In this document: positions 16,253 through 23,475 of the stretch, one piece after another
Layout: the number at the start of each line of letters is the position of its first letter
Numbering within the stretch: position 1 is the stretch's first letter
NCBI GenBank assembly: GCA_027623815.1
Contig: JAQBUV010000031.1
Span: forward strand, 1 to 28,395
Direction of reading: 5' to 3'
DNA length: 28,395 nucleotides
DNA from: Casp-Chloro-G3 sp002816715
GTDB taxonomy: Bacteria > Chloroflexota > Dehalococcoidia > Lucifugimonadales > UBA3495
Program-made: the position numbers and the translations under genes
Notes under the pieces: model-generated
What the model was told of the DNA's origin: nothing
What the model saw: only the letters and a program-made list of their open reading frames with translations
The model's database searches: none

Positions 16253-16288
16253 TGGCCCTCCTAGGAATACGAGGTTTTGAGATTGATA

Positions 16289-16873
16289 CTAAGCGACGCC
16301 TAACTCTCCCTTGATATCATCCACCACCTGGCCGACGCTCCTGGTACGCCAGCGGCGGCGGGCGTTGATCGGCGTGTTCTCAATGTCGGGGAACACCTTC
16401 ATGGTGACGAACACCGGGCCGGGTTCACTGAGTATCTTCTCTATGTTATTCGAAAAGTCCTCCAGGTTGTCAAAGGAATAAGTAGACGGATATCCGGCAC
16501 CTTTGGCGATGATGTCGTAGGCCACGTTCTCGGCGTTGGGCACCGGTTGGCCGCCGGTAGTGGCGTAAACCTCGTTGTCCAACACGAAATGGTAGAGGTT
16601 CTTGGGCGCTTTTTCAGCGACGGTCACCAACGCGCCCAGGTTCATTAGAATATCGCCTTCCGAGTCGAAGAGTATAACTTTCTCATTGGGTTGAGCCAGG
16701 GCCATGCCCAGAGCAAACGAGGCGTGACCACCCATTGCCGGGTCGCCCAGAGGAACGTCACGTTTGTCGTTGGTGCTGATGTCGATCCAGTGCCGTCCAC
16801 CCCGGCCGGGTATCACCACCGCATTTCCCCGCAGCGGTTGGAAGACACGAAACATGTCGGCCATATTGAACAT
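16289..16873 (-). CDS. TPP-dependent decarboxylase beta subunit (sulfopyruvate/phosphonopyruvate decarboxylase-like)
   Basis: This is the C-terminal, TPP-binding half of a split oxoacid decarboxylase, 194 aa. The diphosphate/Mg motif is visible as DSEGDILMNLGALVTVA, with the distal Asn-containing part DNEVYATTGGQPVP, as in the beta subunit of sulfopyruvate decarboxylase (ComE) and the C-terminal half of phosphonopyruvate decarboxylase. The canonical GDG reads GDI here. ATG 16873 has AGGAG at good spacing. It follows the alpha-subunit gene by 86 bp and precedes pepP. The 2-oxoacid substrate is not decided by sequence. Confidence 0.87.
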   Translation of the reverse strand: MFNMADMFRVFQPLRGNAVVIPGRGGRHWIDISTNDKRDVPLGDPAMGGHASFALGMALAQPNEKVILFDSEGDILMNLGALVTVAEKAPKNLYHFVLDNEVYATTGGQPVPNAENVAYDIIAKGAGYPSTYSFDNLEDFSNNIEKILSEPGPVFVTMKVFPDIENTPINARRRWRTRSVGQVVDDIKGELGVA

Positions 16874-16959
16874 TTCAAACTCCTGTTTTAAACACCGACC
16901 ACTGTGGACAAGCGCAGCGGGCGGAAATCAATTCTACGCGACTTAACGTCCAGACAATA

Positions 16960-17472
16960 CTAATGGAAGCCGTGAAACTCGTCTCCGACCAGGATGGCCA
17001 CCGGACGCTTGGTGCGCTCAGCTTCGGCAAAAGCAACTGAGATACGCTCGGAATCGGCGTCGTTCTCGATCAGGTAATACTGAATGCCAAAGGCGTTCAG
17101 GAAAGGCTCAGTGTAGGTGGCGGCGGTGTCCGAGTTGACGCCGTGTCTGGTGTAGCCCCGATAGCCTACCATGATCACCACCGGAATGTTCAAACCCAAT
17201 CCCCAACCTCGCAGGGAGTCTCCCGACTCCATCAGGCCGGTGTTCTGGATCAGAATGATGGGCTTCTTGCCGCCGACGGACAATCCGGCGGCGGTGGAAA
17301 AGGCCTGTCCTTCCCGGCTCACGGCGATCAAGTCCAACGATGGTTCTTCTTTCATTAACATGTATAGCCAGTTGGTTTCACTGTCGGGCAGCCAGACCAC
17401 GTGGCTGACGCCGTTCTTCTTCATTTCTTCAAGCACTGTCTGCGGATTAAGCTCAGCTTGCTGCTGGGTCAT
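16960..17472 (-). CDS. TPP-dependent decarboxylase alpha subunit (sulfopyruvate/phosphonopyruvate decarboxylase-like)
   Basis: This is the N-terminal (PYR) half of the split decarboxylase, 170 aa. The catalytic Glu that activates TPP is seen in AVSREGQAFSTAAGL, and the family motif QNTGLMESGDSLRGW follows; YTRHGVNSDTAA is also typical of ComD-like subunits. I chose ATG 17472, with GGGAGG seven bases upstream, over ATG 17493, which has none. A consensus promoter lies just upstream. With the beta subunit it should form the active site at a shared interface. Confidence 0.87.
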   Translation of the reverse strand: MTQQQAELNPQTVLEEMKKNGVSHVVWLPDSETNWLYMLMKEEPSLDLIAVSREGQAFSTAAGLSVGGKKPIILIQNTGLMESGDSLRGWGLGLNIPVVIMVGYRGYTRHGVNSDTAATYTEPFLNAFGIQYYLIENDADSERISVAFAEAERTKRPVAILVGDEFHGFH

Positions 17473-17514
17473 TGCGTTACCTCCCTGGGCCATTGTCTTT
17501 TGGCGGCAGGCCTG

Positions 17515-17542
17515 ATTATATCCTGAGCGGCAACGATGTCAA
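17515..17542 (-). promoter_or_regulatory. Consensus sigma-70 promoter of the decarboxylase/pepP operon
   Basis: The minus strand has TTGACA (17542-17537), a 16-bp spacer and TATAAT (17520-17515), both hexamers perfect. The transcript would start near 17508, about 36 nt before ATG 17472. Confidence 0.85.
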
Positions 17543-17621
17543 CTAAACCCAGTCAGTTCCCGTGCCGGTTAATTGGGCGGCAGGCACGCGCCGAGGGGTC
17601 GCCAGCGGCTCGCGCCGATAG

Positions 17622-18047
17622 TCAGGGTTTGGTGTGCTGTTGGTTCCCGCGCGTGGCAACACCGCAGGTGTCAGTTTCGCACGGGCGTCCTCCGATGAAC
17701 CGTCCCAGGGGAACCCGGTATCTGGCGAACAGCGCGTAGAGGACATCAAAGAACCAGCGGAGCACTGGCCAGCCAGTGGGTCCGACCAGCCAGCCCAAGC
17801 CCACCGCGCGGTATGCCTGCCGGAACACCTCGACCTTGCTCACAATGCGCCCATCGGGAAAAACGCCTTGCATCACACCCGTAACATCCTCACGCGTAAG
17901 ACCGTAGCGCGAAGCGTCAAATTCGGGGGTGGAAATGTCCTCGAAGACCAAGTAACCACGCTTGTTCCGCCGCTGAAGCCAGCGCACCTCAAGGCGACAG
18001 AACGGACACTGTCCGTCGTAAAGCAACTTGAAACGCCATTCGCTCAT
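17622..18047 (-). CDS. DCC family thiol-disulfide oxidoreductase (DUF393)
   Basis: The family signature is plain: LLYDGQCPFCRLEV with the thioredoxin-like CPFC pair, followed by FEDIS and later FPDGRIVSKVEVFRQAYR, typical of DUF393. The protein has 141 aa from ATG 18047; an ATG at 18095 would add 16 residues unlike the family, and neither has a good ribosome-binding site. The family's activity is little characterised; a redox role is inferred from the CxxC. Two more Cys near the C-terminus (CETDTCG) are an addition. It is divergent from the RTX gene. Confidence 0.85.
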   Translation of the reverse strand: MSEWRFKLLYDGQCPFCRLEVRWLQRRNKRGYLVFEDISTPEFDASRYGLTREDVTGVMQGVFPDGRIVSKVEVFRQAYRAVGLGWLVGPTGWPVLRWFFDVLYALFARYRVPLGRFIGGRPCETDTCGVATRGNQQHTKP

Positions 18048-18105
18048 ATCATGGTGCGTACGAAGGCCACCTGAGGCAGGGTGAGGTCGTTGCATCTAGC
18101 CAAAT

Positions 18106-18152
18106 CCGGTGTTCGGGCCTTGCTCACCTTCAATCATAGACCCGAACACCGG
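18106..18152. promoter_or_regulatory. 12-bp perfect inverted repeat in a divergent intergenic region
   Basis: The arms ccggtgttcggg (18106-18117) and cccgaacaccgg (18141-18152) are separated by 23 nt. They sit between the divergent DCC and RTX genes and no T-run follows, so a regulator-binding site or cruciform is more likely than a terminator. Confidence 0.45.
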
Positions 18153-18278
18153 CTAAACACAAAGGGCCACTCCTAGCACATACCAGCGCGGCAATTTACG
18201 GCAAGTATTGCTGCTGGGTGTAAAATGTGCCCGATGGCGAGTTAAGATCAGCGCATTAAGTCAGGACTGGGATTCAGC

Positions 18279-19097
18279 GTGCCCAATAAAACAGTGAAAT
18301 TAACATTGGCGTTCAGTGCGGTGCTGTTGCTGGTACTTGTGGTCGGGCTGGGCATTGTGGGTAACCACTCCCGGGTCGCGGCTGTAGATAGACCGGTGGG
18401 ACAAACCGGGCCCGGTGGCCTGGATCAATTCGAACTCGGAGAGGACGAACTGATTTGCGTTGGGGTTCGGGCAACCATCGCCGGTACTATGGGAGACGAC
18501 TTACTCACTGGCACCAGTGGCCCGGACGTGATCGCCGGGCGGGGTGGCGATGACGTGATCGACGGTAAAGGTGGGGATGACCTGCTCTGCGGCGGGTCCG
18601 GGGACGATTTCATTCTGGGCGGGTCCGGGGACGATTTCATCCGGGCCTGGTCTGGCGATGACTTTGTCAACGCTGGGCCGGGCCGGGATACAGTGCTGGC
18701 CGATGGGGGAGATGACTACCTGATTGGCGAAGATGGCCGAGACTTTTTGTCGGGCAGTGACGGCAACGACGTTATCTTTGGCGGAGATAATTCGCTCAAC
18801 GACGAGCGCTCGGGCCAGCTTTCCGGTGATGATGTGATGCTGGGCGGCCAGGGCGATGACATCATCATTGGTGATGACGGCAGCGATGGCATTCTGGCTT
18901 TTGGCGGCAACGACTTCGTGCTGGGCGCCGGCGGTAACGACCGGATCAGCGGCTCTTCAGGAGATGATTACATTGACGCGGGGTCTGGTTCAGACGACCG
19001 GTGCGATGGCGGGGAAGGGCTTGATTCGGCGGTCAATTGTGAAAGCGGAGTGAACATCGAGAGGCGGGAGTCTCGCAGCTTCCCCTTTGTTCGGTGA
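18279..19097 (+). CDS. Exported RTX-type calcium-binding protein
   Basis: This 272-aa protein starts at GTG 18279 with an N-terminal hydrophobic segment (about 8-28) ending near RVAA, a signal peptide or anchor. From about residue 65 it is built of glycine/aspartate nonapeptides of the GGxGxDxhx type (GGRGGDDVIDGKGGDDLLCG and about ten more), which fold into a calcium-binding beta-roll outside the cell. The C-terminal motif CDGGEGLDSAVNCE, a Cys pair closing the repeat array, is common in such proteins of Gram-positive-like bacteria. One 27-bp repeat unit (18591-18640) is duplicated almost exactly. There is no type I secretion signal gene nearby; export by Sec is likelier. Confidence 0.88.
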   Translation: MPNKTVKLTLAFSAVLLLVLVVGLGIVGNHSRVAAVDRPVGQTGPGGLDQFELGEDELICVGVRATIAGTMGDDLLTGTSGPDVIAGRGGDDVIDGKGGDDLLCGGSGDDFILGGSGDDFIRAWSGDDFVNAGPGRDTVLADGGDDYLIGEDGRDFLSGSDGNDVIFGGDNSLNDERSGQLSGDDVMLGGQGDDIIIGDDGSDGILAFGGNDFVLGAGGNDRISGSSGDDYIDAGSGSDDRCDGGEGLDSAVNCESGVNIERRESRSFPFVR

Positions 19098-19144
19098 TAC
19101 TTTGGCGGCGGCCTCCCGGTTTATTCTTGGACGAGGTGATCTGA

Positions 19145-20035
19145 TTGCAACGAGACTTTATTGGTTATGGCAAGAACGTTCCCCAGGTGCGCTGGCCCAA
19201 CGATGCTAAGATTGCGGTTTCGGTGGTGGTCAACTACGAAGAAGGCTCCGAGCATTCGCTGTTAGACGGCGACGAATACCACGAGACCAACAATGAGGTC
19301 CCTTCTCCGGTACCGCCGCACATCAGAGACCTGAACAACGAGTCGTTTTTCGAGTACGGCAGTCGGGTCGGTGTGTGGCGACTGCTGGACCTGTTTGACC
19401 GACATAACGTGAAGACGACTTTCTACTGTTGCGCGCTGGCTCTGGAGCGTAACCCGTTAGTCGCCAGGGATATTGTGGCGCGGGGACATGAAGTCTGCGG
19501 GCATGGTTACCGCTGGGAGGAGTACCACTCAGCGACTGAAGCAGAGGAGCGGGAGTCCATAAAAAAGACCATCGCTTCACTGGAACAGACCACCGGCCAG
19601 CGTCCAGTGGGGTGGTTCACCCGATACGGCCCCAGCGTCAACACCCGGCAGTTGGTGGCGGAGGAAGGCGGCTTTATCTACGACAGCCTGGCGCTGAACG
19701 ACGACCTGCCCCACTATGTGCCAGTGAACGGCAAGCCCTGGCTGGTGCTGCCCTATAGCTTTGAGACCAATGACGCCCGTTTCTGGCGGGGCGGCCTGGT
19801 CAGCGTCAACGACTTCTACGAGTACCTTAAAGATGCCTTCGATTGCCTATACGAAGAAGGCCAGACCCATCCCAAGATGATGTCGGTGGGCCTTCATTGC
19901 CGTATCACCGGGCGTCCGGCGCGGTCTCGGGCGGTGGCGCGATTTTTGGAGTATGCCAACGGGTTCGACGGAGTATGGTTTGCTCGTAGGGATGAAATCG
20001 CGCGCTGGTGGCTGGAGCACTACAAAGGTCGCTAG
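19145..20035 (+). CDS. Polysaccharide deacetylase family protein (NodB/PuuE-like)
   Basis: This 296-aa protein has a NodB-type metal-dependent deacetylase fold. KTTFYCCALALERNPLVARD and GHEVCGHGYRWEE carry the metal-binding His pair region, and RYGPSVNTRQLVAEEGGF is the RxGPS motif 3 region typical of the PuuE/allantoinase-like branch, as are YDSLALNDDLPHY and SVGLHCRITGRPARS near the end. No signal peptide is seen, so a cytoplasmic amide hydrolase is likelier than cell-wall deacetylase. The start is TTG 19145, with GAGGTGAT upstream. It follows the RTX gene by 47 bp. The substrate is unknown. Confidence 0.87.
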   Translation: MQRDFIGYGKNVPQVRWPNDAKIAVSVVVNYEEGSEHSLLDGDEYHETNNEVPSPVPPHIRDLNNESFFEYGSRVGVWRLLDLFDRHNVKTTFYCCALALERNPLVARDIVARGHEVCGHGYRWEEYHSATEAEERESIKKTIASLEQTTGQRPVGWFTRYGPSVNTRQLVAEEGGFIYDSLALNDDLPHYVPVNGKPWLVLPYSFETNDARFWRGGLVSVNDFYEYLKDAFDCLYEEGQTHPKMMSVGLHCRITGRPARSRAVARFLEYANGFDGVWFARRDEIARWWLEHYKGR

Positions 20036-20097
20036 AAGGTTTCCAAACATTCTAAATTTGTAGTTCTAAGTAATGTGTCAACTCTGTTCGCTTGGTG

Positions 20098-20179
20098 GCA
20101 TCCTCTCCCCTTGTGGGAGAGGAATGAGGTGAGGGGTATCACCCTCATCCCAGCCTTCTCCCACCAAGGGAGAAGGGGT
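20098..20179. repeat. REP-like element, copy A
   Basis: This 82-bp element contains two hairpins: TCCTCTCCC/GGGAGAGGA and CCTTCTCCC/GGGAGAAGG. An inverted copy, alike over its whole length, is at 25515-25596. It lies between the convergent deacetylase and histidine-kinase genes and may act as a two-way transcript end. Confidence 0.75.
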
Positions 20180-20225
20180 CTGGCCGAACCAATTTAACAA
20201 TTGGCGACCCAGGGCTGACGCTATT

Positions 20226-20255
20226 TTAGCTCCGTACTTTTTAGCTCCGTACTTT
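20226..20255 (-). repeat. 15-bp tandem duplication spanning the histidine-kinase stop codon
   Basis: The minus strand reads AAAGTACGGAGCTAA twice in perfect tandem, so Lys-Val-Arg-Ser-stop is encoded twice in a row. The second copy is untranslated in the present frame. Confidence 0.8.
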
Positions 20256-21503
20256 AGAAACCGTGGCTTTCTTGGGCAGGGCGAAACCAAAGGTGCTGCC
20301 CTCACCCAGAGCGCTTTTGACCCAGAGGCGTCCCCCGTGCGCTTCGACTATACCTTTTGCAATGCTAAGGCCCAGTCCCGCGCCGCCCGAGTCTCGGGAG
20401 CGAGACTGCTCCGTCCGGTAGAAACGGTCAAAAATCCTGGGGAGTTCTGCATCGGGTATCCCTTCTCCGGTATCGGTAACCTCAACCTGTACCTCGGCTC
20501 CGGTGTCGCGGGCTAGAATCTGAATGGTGCCGTCCGAGGGGGTATAACGAACCGCGTTTTGCACCAGATTGTAGAGCACCCGCTGCATCCTCCGGGCGTC
20601 CGTCACCACATTGGATAGCTCACCCTCCACTGAACCCTTCAAGTTCAACTTTTTGCTACTGGCATCGGCCTGGGCTGACATGCTCTCCAATGTGTCGGAA
20701 ATAAGGTCTGGCAGCGACGAAATCTCCAGATTCAGGCTTAGTACCCCGGCATCCAACTGAGAAAGCTCAAACAGGTCGTTGATCAGTTGGCTTAGATTTT
20801 CAACTTCGCTCTCAATGTTATGGAGGTAACGGGTCACCGTATCGGCATCGGTAACCACCCCGTCGTTGATGCTTTCAACCATCGCTCGAATCGAGGCGAG
20901 GGGAGTCCTCAGATCGTGGGATACCGAGCCAATCAAGTCACGGCGGGCTTGTTCCAAGTCTCTTTGTCGGCTGAAGCTCTCTTCCAACCGTTCTGCCATA
21001 TTGTTGAACGCAGAGGCCAGGCGTCCTACTTCATCCCTGGATTGCACTGGAACCCGCGCGGTCAAATTGCCCGTCGAAATTTGTGATACCCCGCTCACCA
21101 ATTGTTGAAACGACCGAACGGTGGATGCGGAAAGCGACGCAGCCAAAAAAACCGACAGCCCCAGGGAAAATCCCAACAGACCGACCAGTATCGCCAGATC
21201 GTGAGGTGATAGGAACATGAGGACAGCGGTGAACCCAATATTTACCATGGCTAGTGTGGCGGTAGTGGCCGAGGTCAACAACAGCCGCACTCGCAGCGTG
21301 CTACCCCAGTGGGGCCAACCGCGTTGGGATATAGTGAGTCCCAGCACCAGAGTTAAGCCACCAGAGATCAGCAGAAATCCGGTCAACGCAACCAAATCTC
21401 CCTGGCTTGGGCTTAGAATGAGCGTCAAAAAAGCCACTACCAGCCCGGTTAGCACCAATAAAGCCAATAGTCCAGACGCCAGGCCTCGGGTGAAATTGTT
21501 CAC
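20241..21503 (-). CDS. Membrane sensor histidine kinase
   Basis: This is a two-component sensor of 420 aa. Four hydrophobic segments fill the first 130 residues with almost no periplasmic domain. Then follow a HAMP linker (SFQQLVSGVSQISTGNLTARVPV), the HisKA box SVSHDLRTPL with the phospho-accepting His at about 196, and the HATPase boxes N (NLVQNAVRYTP), G1 (DTGEGIP), F (FDRFYR) and G2 (GGAGLGLSIA). I chose GTG 21503: it overlaps the regulator's stop as GTGA and has AAGGG upstream, against 21539, which overlaps by 40 bp. The tiny extracellular loops suggest sensing within the membrane. Confidence 0.93.
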   Translation of the reverse strand: MNNFTRGLASGLLALLVLTGLVVAFLTLILSPSQGDLVALTGFLLISGGLTLVLGLTISQRGWPHWGSTLRVRLLLTSATTATLAMVNIGFTAVLMFLSPHDLAILVGLLGFSLGLSVFLAASLSASTVRSFQQLVSGVSQISTGNLTARVPVQSRDEVGRLASAFNNMAERLEESFSRQRDLEQARRDLIGSVSHDLRTPLASIRAMVESINDGVVTDADTVTRYLHNIESEVENLSQLINDLFELSQLDAGVLSLNLEISSLPDLISDTLESMSAQADASSKKLNLKGSVEGELSNVVTDARRMQRVLYNLVQNAVRYTPSDGTIQILARDTGAEVQVEVTDTGEGIPDAELPRIFDRFYRTEQSRSRDSGGAGLGLSIAKGIVEAHGGRLWVKSALGEGSTFGFALPKKATVSKVRS

Positions 21504-22195
21504 GCCGCCGACCCTTCGAATTTGTAGCCTACGCCCCACACTGTCTTGACATACCTGGGCTTGATTGGGTCAGCCTCCACTTTTTCGCGCAGTCGCCGGA
21601 TGTGCACCGTAACGGTGCTGGGGTCAGCGGCGTAGGTATAGTCCCAAACCTGGTTCATCAGTTGCTCCCTGGTGAACACCTGGCTGGGGTGAGAGGCTAA
21701 AAACCAGAGCAGGTCGAATTCCTTGGCGGTGAGATGTACCGGAGTCCCCTGCAATGTCACGTCCCGGGTCTGGGGATTAACGGTCAAACTTCCGAAGCGC
21801 AGGGTTCCGCCTGGTGCTTGGGCCGGTCCCGCCGATGTGCGCCGGAGGACGGACTTGACGCGGGCGACCAACTCTCGGGGACTGAAGGGCTTGACGATAT
21901 AGTCGTCGGCGCCCAGTTCCAAGCCCACCACCCGGTCGGTCTCCTCACCCCTAGCAGTTAACATAATGATTGGAATCTGGGAATCTTGACGAAGCCGCCG
22001 ACAGACTTCCAACCCGTCAATTACGGGCAGCATCAAGTCCAGCACCACCAAATCGGGTGCCCATTCTTGAGCCAGCTTGAGCGCCTCCGCGCCGTCGGAA
22101 GCTAGCGACACCTCGTAGCCCTCGCGTTGCAGGTAGCGTTCCACCACCTCTGTGACTACGCGCTCGTCATCAACGACCAGCACCCGGGCACCCAT
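21500..22195 (-). CDS. OmpR/PhoB-family response regulator
   Basis: This is a 231-aa DNA-binding regulator. The receiver domain has the acidic pair in VVDDE, the phospho-acceptor Asp53 in LVVLDLMLP, the Thr in MLTARG and the Lys in YIVKPFSPREL. The winged-helix domain ends in the family hallmark TVTVHIRRLREKVEADP...KTVWGVGYKF. I chose ATG 22195 with GGAGGG upstream; the frame runs on to 22249 but lacks a site there. The kinase gene follows with a 4-bp overlap. The divergent gene at 22449 is its likely target or one of them. Confidence 0.94.
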   Translation of the reverse strand: MGARVLVVDDERVVTEVVERYLQREGYEVSLASDGAEALKLAQEWAPDLVVLDLMLPVIDGLEVCRRLRQDSQIPIIMLTARGEETDRVVGLELGADDYIVKPFSPRELVARVKSVLRRTSAGPAQAPGGTLRFGSLTVNPQTRDVTLQGTPVHLTAKEFDLLWFLASHPSQVFTREQLMNQVWDYTYAADPSTVTVHIRRLREKVEADPIKPRYVKTVWGVGYKFEGSAA

Positions 22196-22301
22196 TGGCG
22201 TCCCTCCGGATTCGTGACTTGTCGATCTTTCCTGATTAATAGTATACATCTGGTGCTCCTAACCTATTGAACATGGTACTACGGCAAAGGTTGCTTTCCG
22301 G

Positions 22302-22329
22302 TTAAGAACCTTACAAAAAGATTAAGAAC
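22302..22329. promoter_or_regulatory. Two direct repeats between regulator and lipoprotein genes
   Basis: TTAAGAAC occurs at 22302-22309 and 22322-22329, a 20-bp period (two helical turns), and AAGAAC recurs at 22360-22365. Direct repeats are how OmpR/PhoB-family regulators bind, so this is a candidate site for the regulator at 21500-22195. Confidence 0.5.
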
Positions 22330-22377
22330 TCATTACCAGGCGAGAAATGCCCTTTGAAGAAGAACTGTAAGGGTTGC

Positions 22378-22430
22378 GTAATATTTGCAAGCCATCTGCA
22401 ACATATTACCTATATGGTGTAACGAGTTAC
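22378..22430. promoter_or_regulatory. Two dyads upstream of the lipoprotein gene
   Basis: GTAATATTTGCA (22378-22389) and TGCAACATATTAC (22397-22409) form an inverted repeat with one unmatched base. GTAACGAGTTAC (22419-22430) is a second, perfect 5-bp dyad, 18 bp before the ATG. They would lie at the promoter or in the leader. Confidence 0.4.
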
Positions 22431-22448
22431 TATATTGGAGGCGATGCT

Positions 22449-23360
22449 ATGCGGACTAAAAACCCTAGATTATTACTCTTTCCTTTGGTGTTGATGCTGG
22501 GACTAGCTATTTTCGTGGCCTGCGGGGCGACGGCGGCTCCTACTGCCGCCCCATCCCAACCGGAGAGTTCCGAGGTTATGACACAAGACGGCGAGGCCAT
22601 GGCTGGTGAGTCAATGGCACAAGACGGCGAGGCCATGGCTGATGACTCAATGGCGCAGGCTGAAGAGAAGACGCGCGTAGACGGCTGGTACCGAGACCGG
22701 GCAGTAGAATACTATGACTTCGGCGGTAACTCATCCATTGAGGGCAGCGTCGTAAACACGGCACCCATCTATGTGTTCGTTCACGGTTTCAACGCCGACG
22801 GTTCGCCCCAGTTTGTTGAGGGCCAGCACAACGTGGTTGATGTGGTGCCCGGTGAGGATGACTACAGCGACCTCTGGCAGGTGATGCTGGTAACCGTCCC
22901 CGGAGGGTACGAGCCGGACTCCATTACTTCCAAGGCAGAACTGGACGCCGCTGGTTACGTTGTCACCGCCACCGACATGTTGGTCAATTGCCCTATAGTT
23001 CCCAAAGGAACCACCCTGGAAGGCGGGGAAGACCTGGTGCAGGGATGGCACGACGGTGAGGAAGTGTTTTACCCGGATTTTGGATTGAACATTGCGATTG
23101 CGATTCCCATCTGGGCGTTCATCACTGGGATGGATGACCAGGGCAATCCTCAATTCGTTGAGGGGCAGAGTAACATCATCGACTCCGTGCCCGGCGACTC
23201 CGGCTACAGCGCTTTCTGGCGCGTGATACTGGTGACTGTGTCTGAAGATTACGAGCCAAATAGCATCCGGTCAGCAGCAGACGTGCTGGCATCTGGCTTA
23301 ACCACCACAGTAACTGACCTGGTGGTCAACTGTCCGGTAACCCTGGTTGCTGACGCTTAG
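22449..23360 (+). CDS. Two-domain lipoprotein with Met-rich linker
   Basis: This is a 303-aa exported lipoprotein; I cannot name the domain. ATG 22449 follows GGAGG; the frame is open further upstream, but that part lies in the promoter region. The signal ends in FVAC, lipid Cys25. Residues 44-69 are a linker with Met every few residues (QDGEAMAGESMAQDGEAMAD), made by a 36-bp tandem repeat. Two related domains follow, about 88-183 and 206-297, each with PQFVEGQ, a VxPGxxxYSxxW stretch, MLVTV/ILVTV, YEPxSI and a closing VNCP with a conserved Cys. The Met-rich linker could bind copper, but it may be only spacer. It is divergent from a two-component pair that may control it. Confidence 0.78.
   Translation: MRTKNPRLLLFPLVLMLGLAIFVACGATAAPTAAPSQPESSEVMTQDGEAMAGESMAQDGEAMADDSMAQAEEKTRVDGWYRDRAVEYYDFGGNSSIEGSVVNTAPIYVFVHGFNADGSPQFVEGQHNVVDVVPGEDDYSDLWQVMLVTVPGGYEPDSITSKAELDAAGYVVTATDMLVNCPIVPKGTTLEGGEDLVQGWHDGEEVFYPDFGLNIAIAIPIWAFITGMDDQGNPQFVEGQSNIIDSVPGDSGYSAFWRVILVTVSEDYEPNSIRSAADVLASGLTTTVTDLVVNCPVTLVADA
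22584..22655 (+). repeat. 36-bp in-frame tandem repeat
   Basis: Two copies (22584-22619 and 22620-22655) differ at only a few bases and encode 12-residue units of the form QDGEAMAxxSMA. Confidence 0.8.
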
Positions 23361-23380
23361 CTCTCGCTGGTTCTGAGAGC

Positions 23381-23418
23381 GCTAAAAGCCGGAGGAATTA
23401 ACCCTCCGGCCTTTCATT
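23381..23418. terminator. Bidirectional terminator between convergent genes
   Basis: The arms gccggagg (23388-23395) and cctccggc (23403-23410) have a 7-nt loop. CTTTCATT follows on the plus strand and CTTTTAGC on the minus strand, serving the lipoprotein gene and the LLM gene. Confidence 0.8.
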
Positions 23419-23475
23419 CGTTTCCGGTTATCAGTGGGCCGGTCGATGTTAAATCACGACCCGGCTAACCAGAAG

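Noticed and set aside
18425..18910. Minus-strand Ser/Pro-rich frames opposite the RTX gene
   Set aside because: They are antisense shadows of the Gly/Asp repeat coding.
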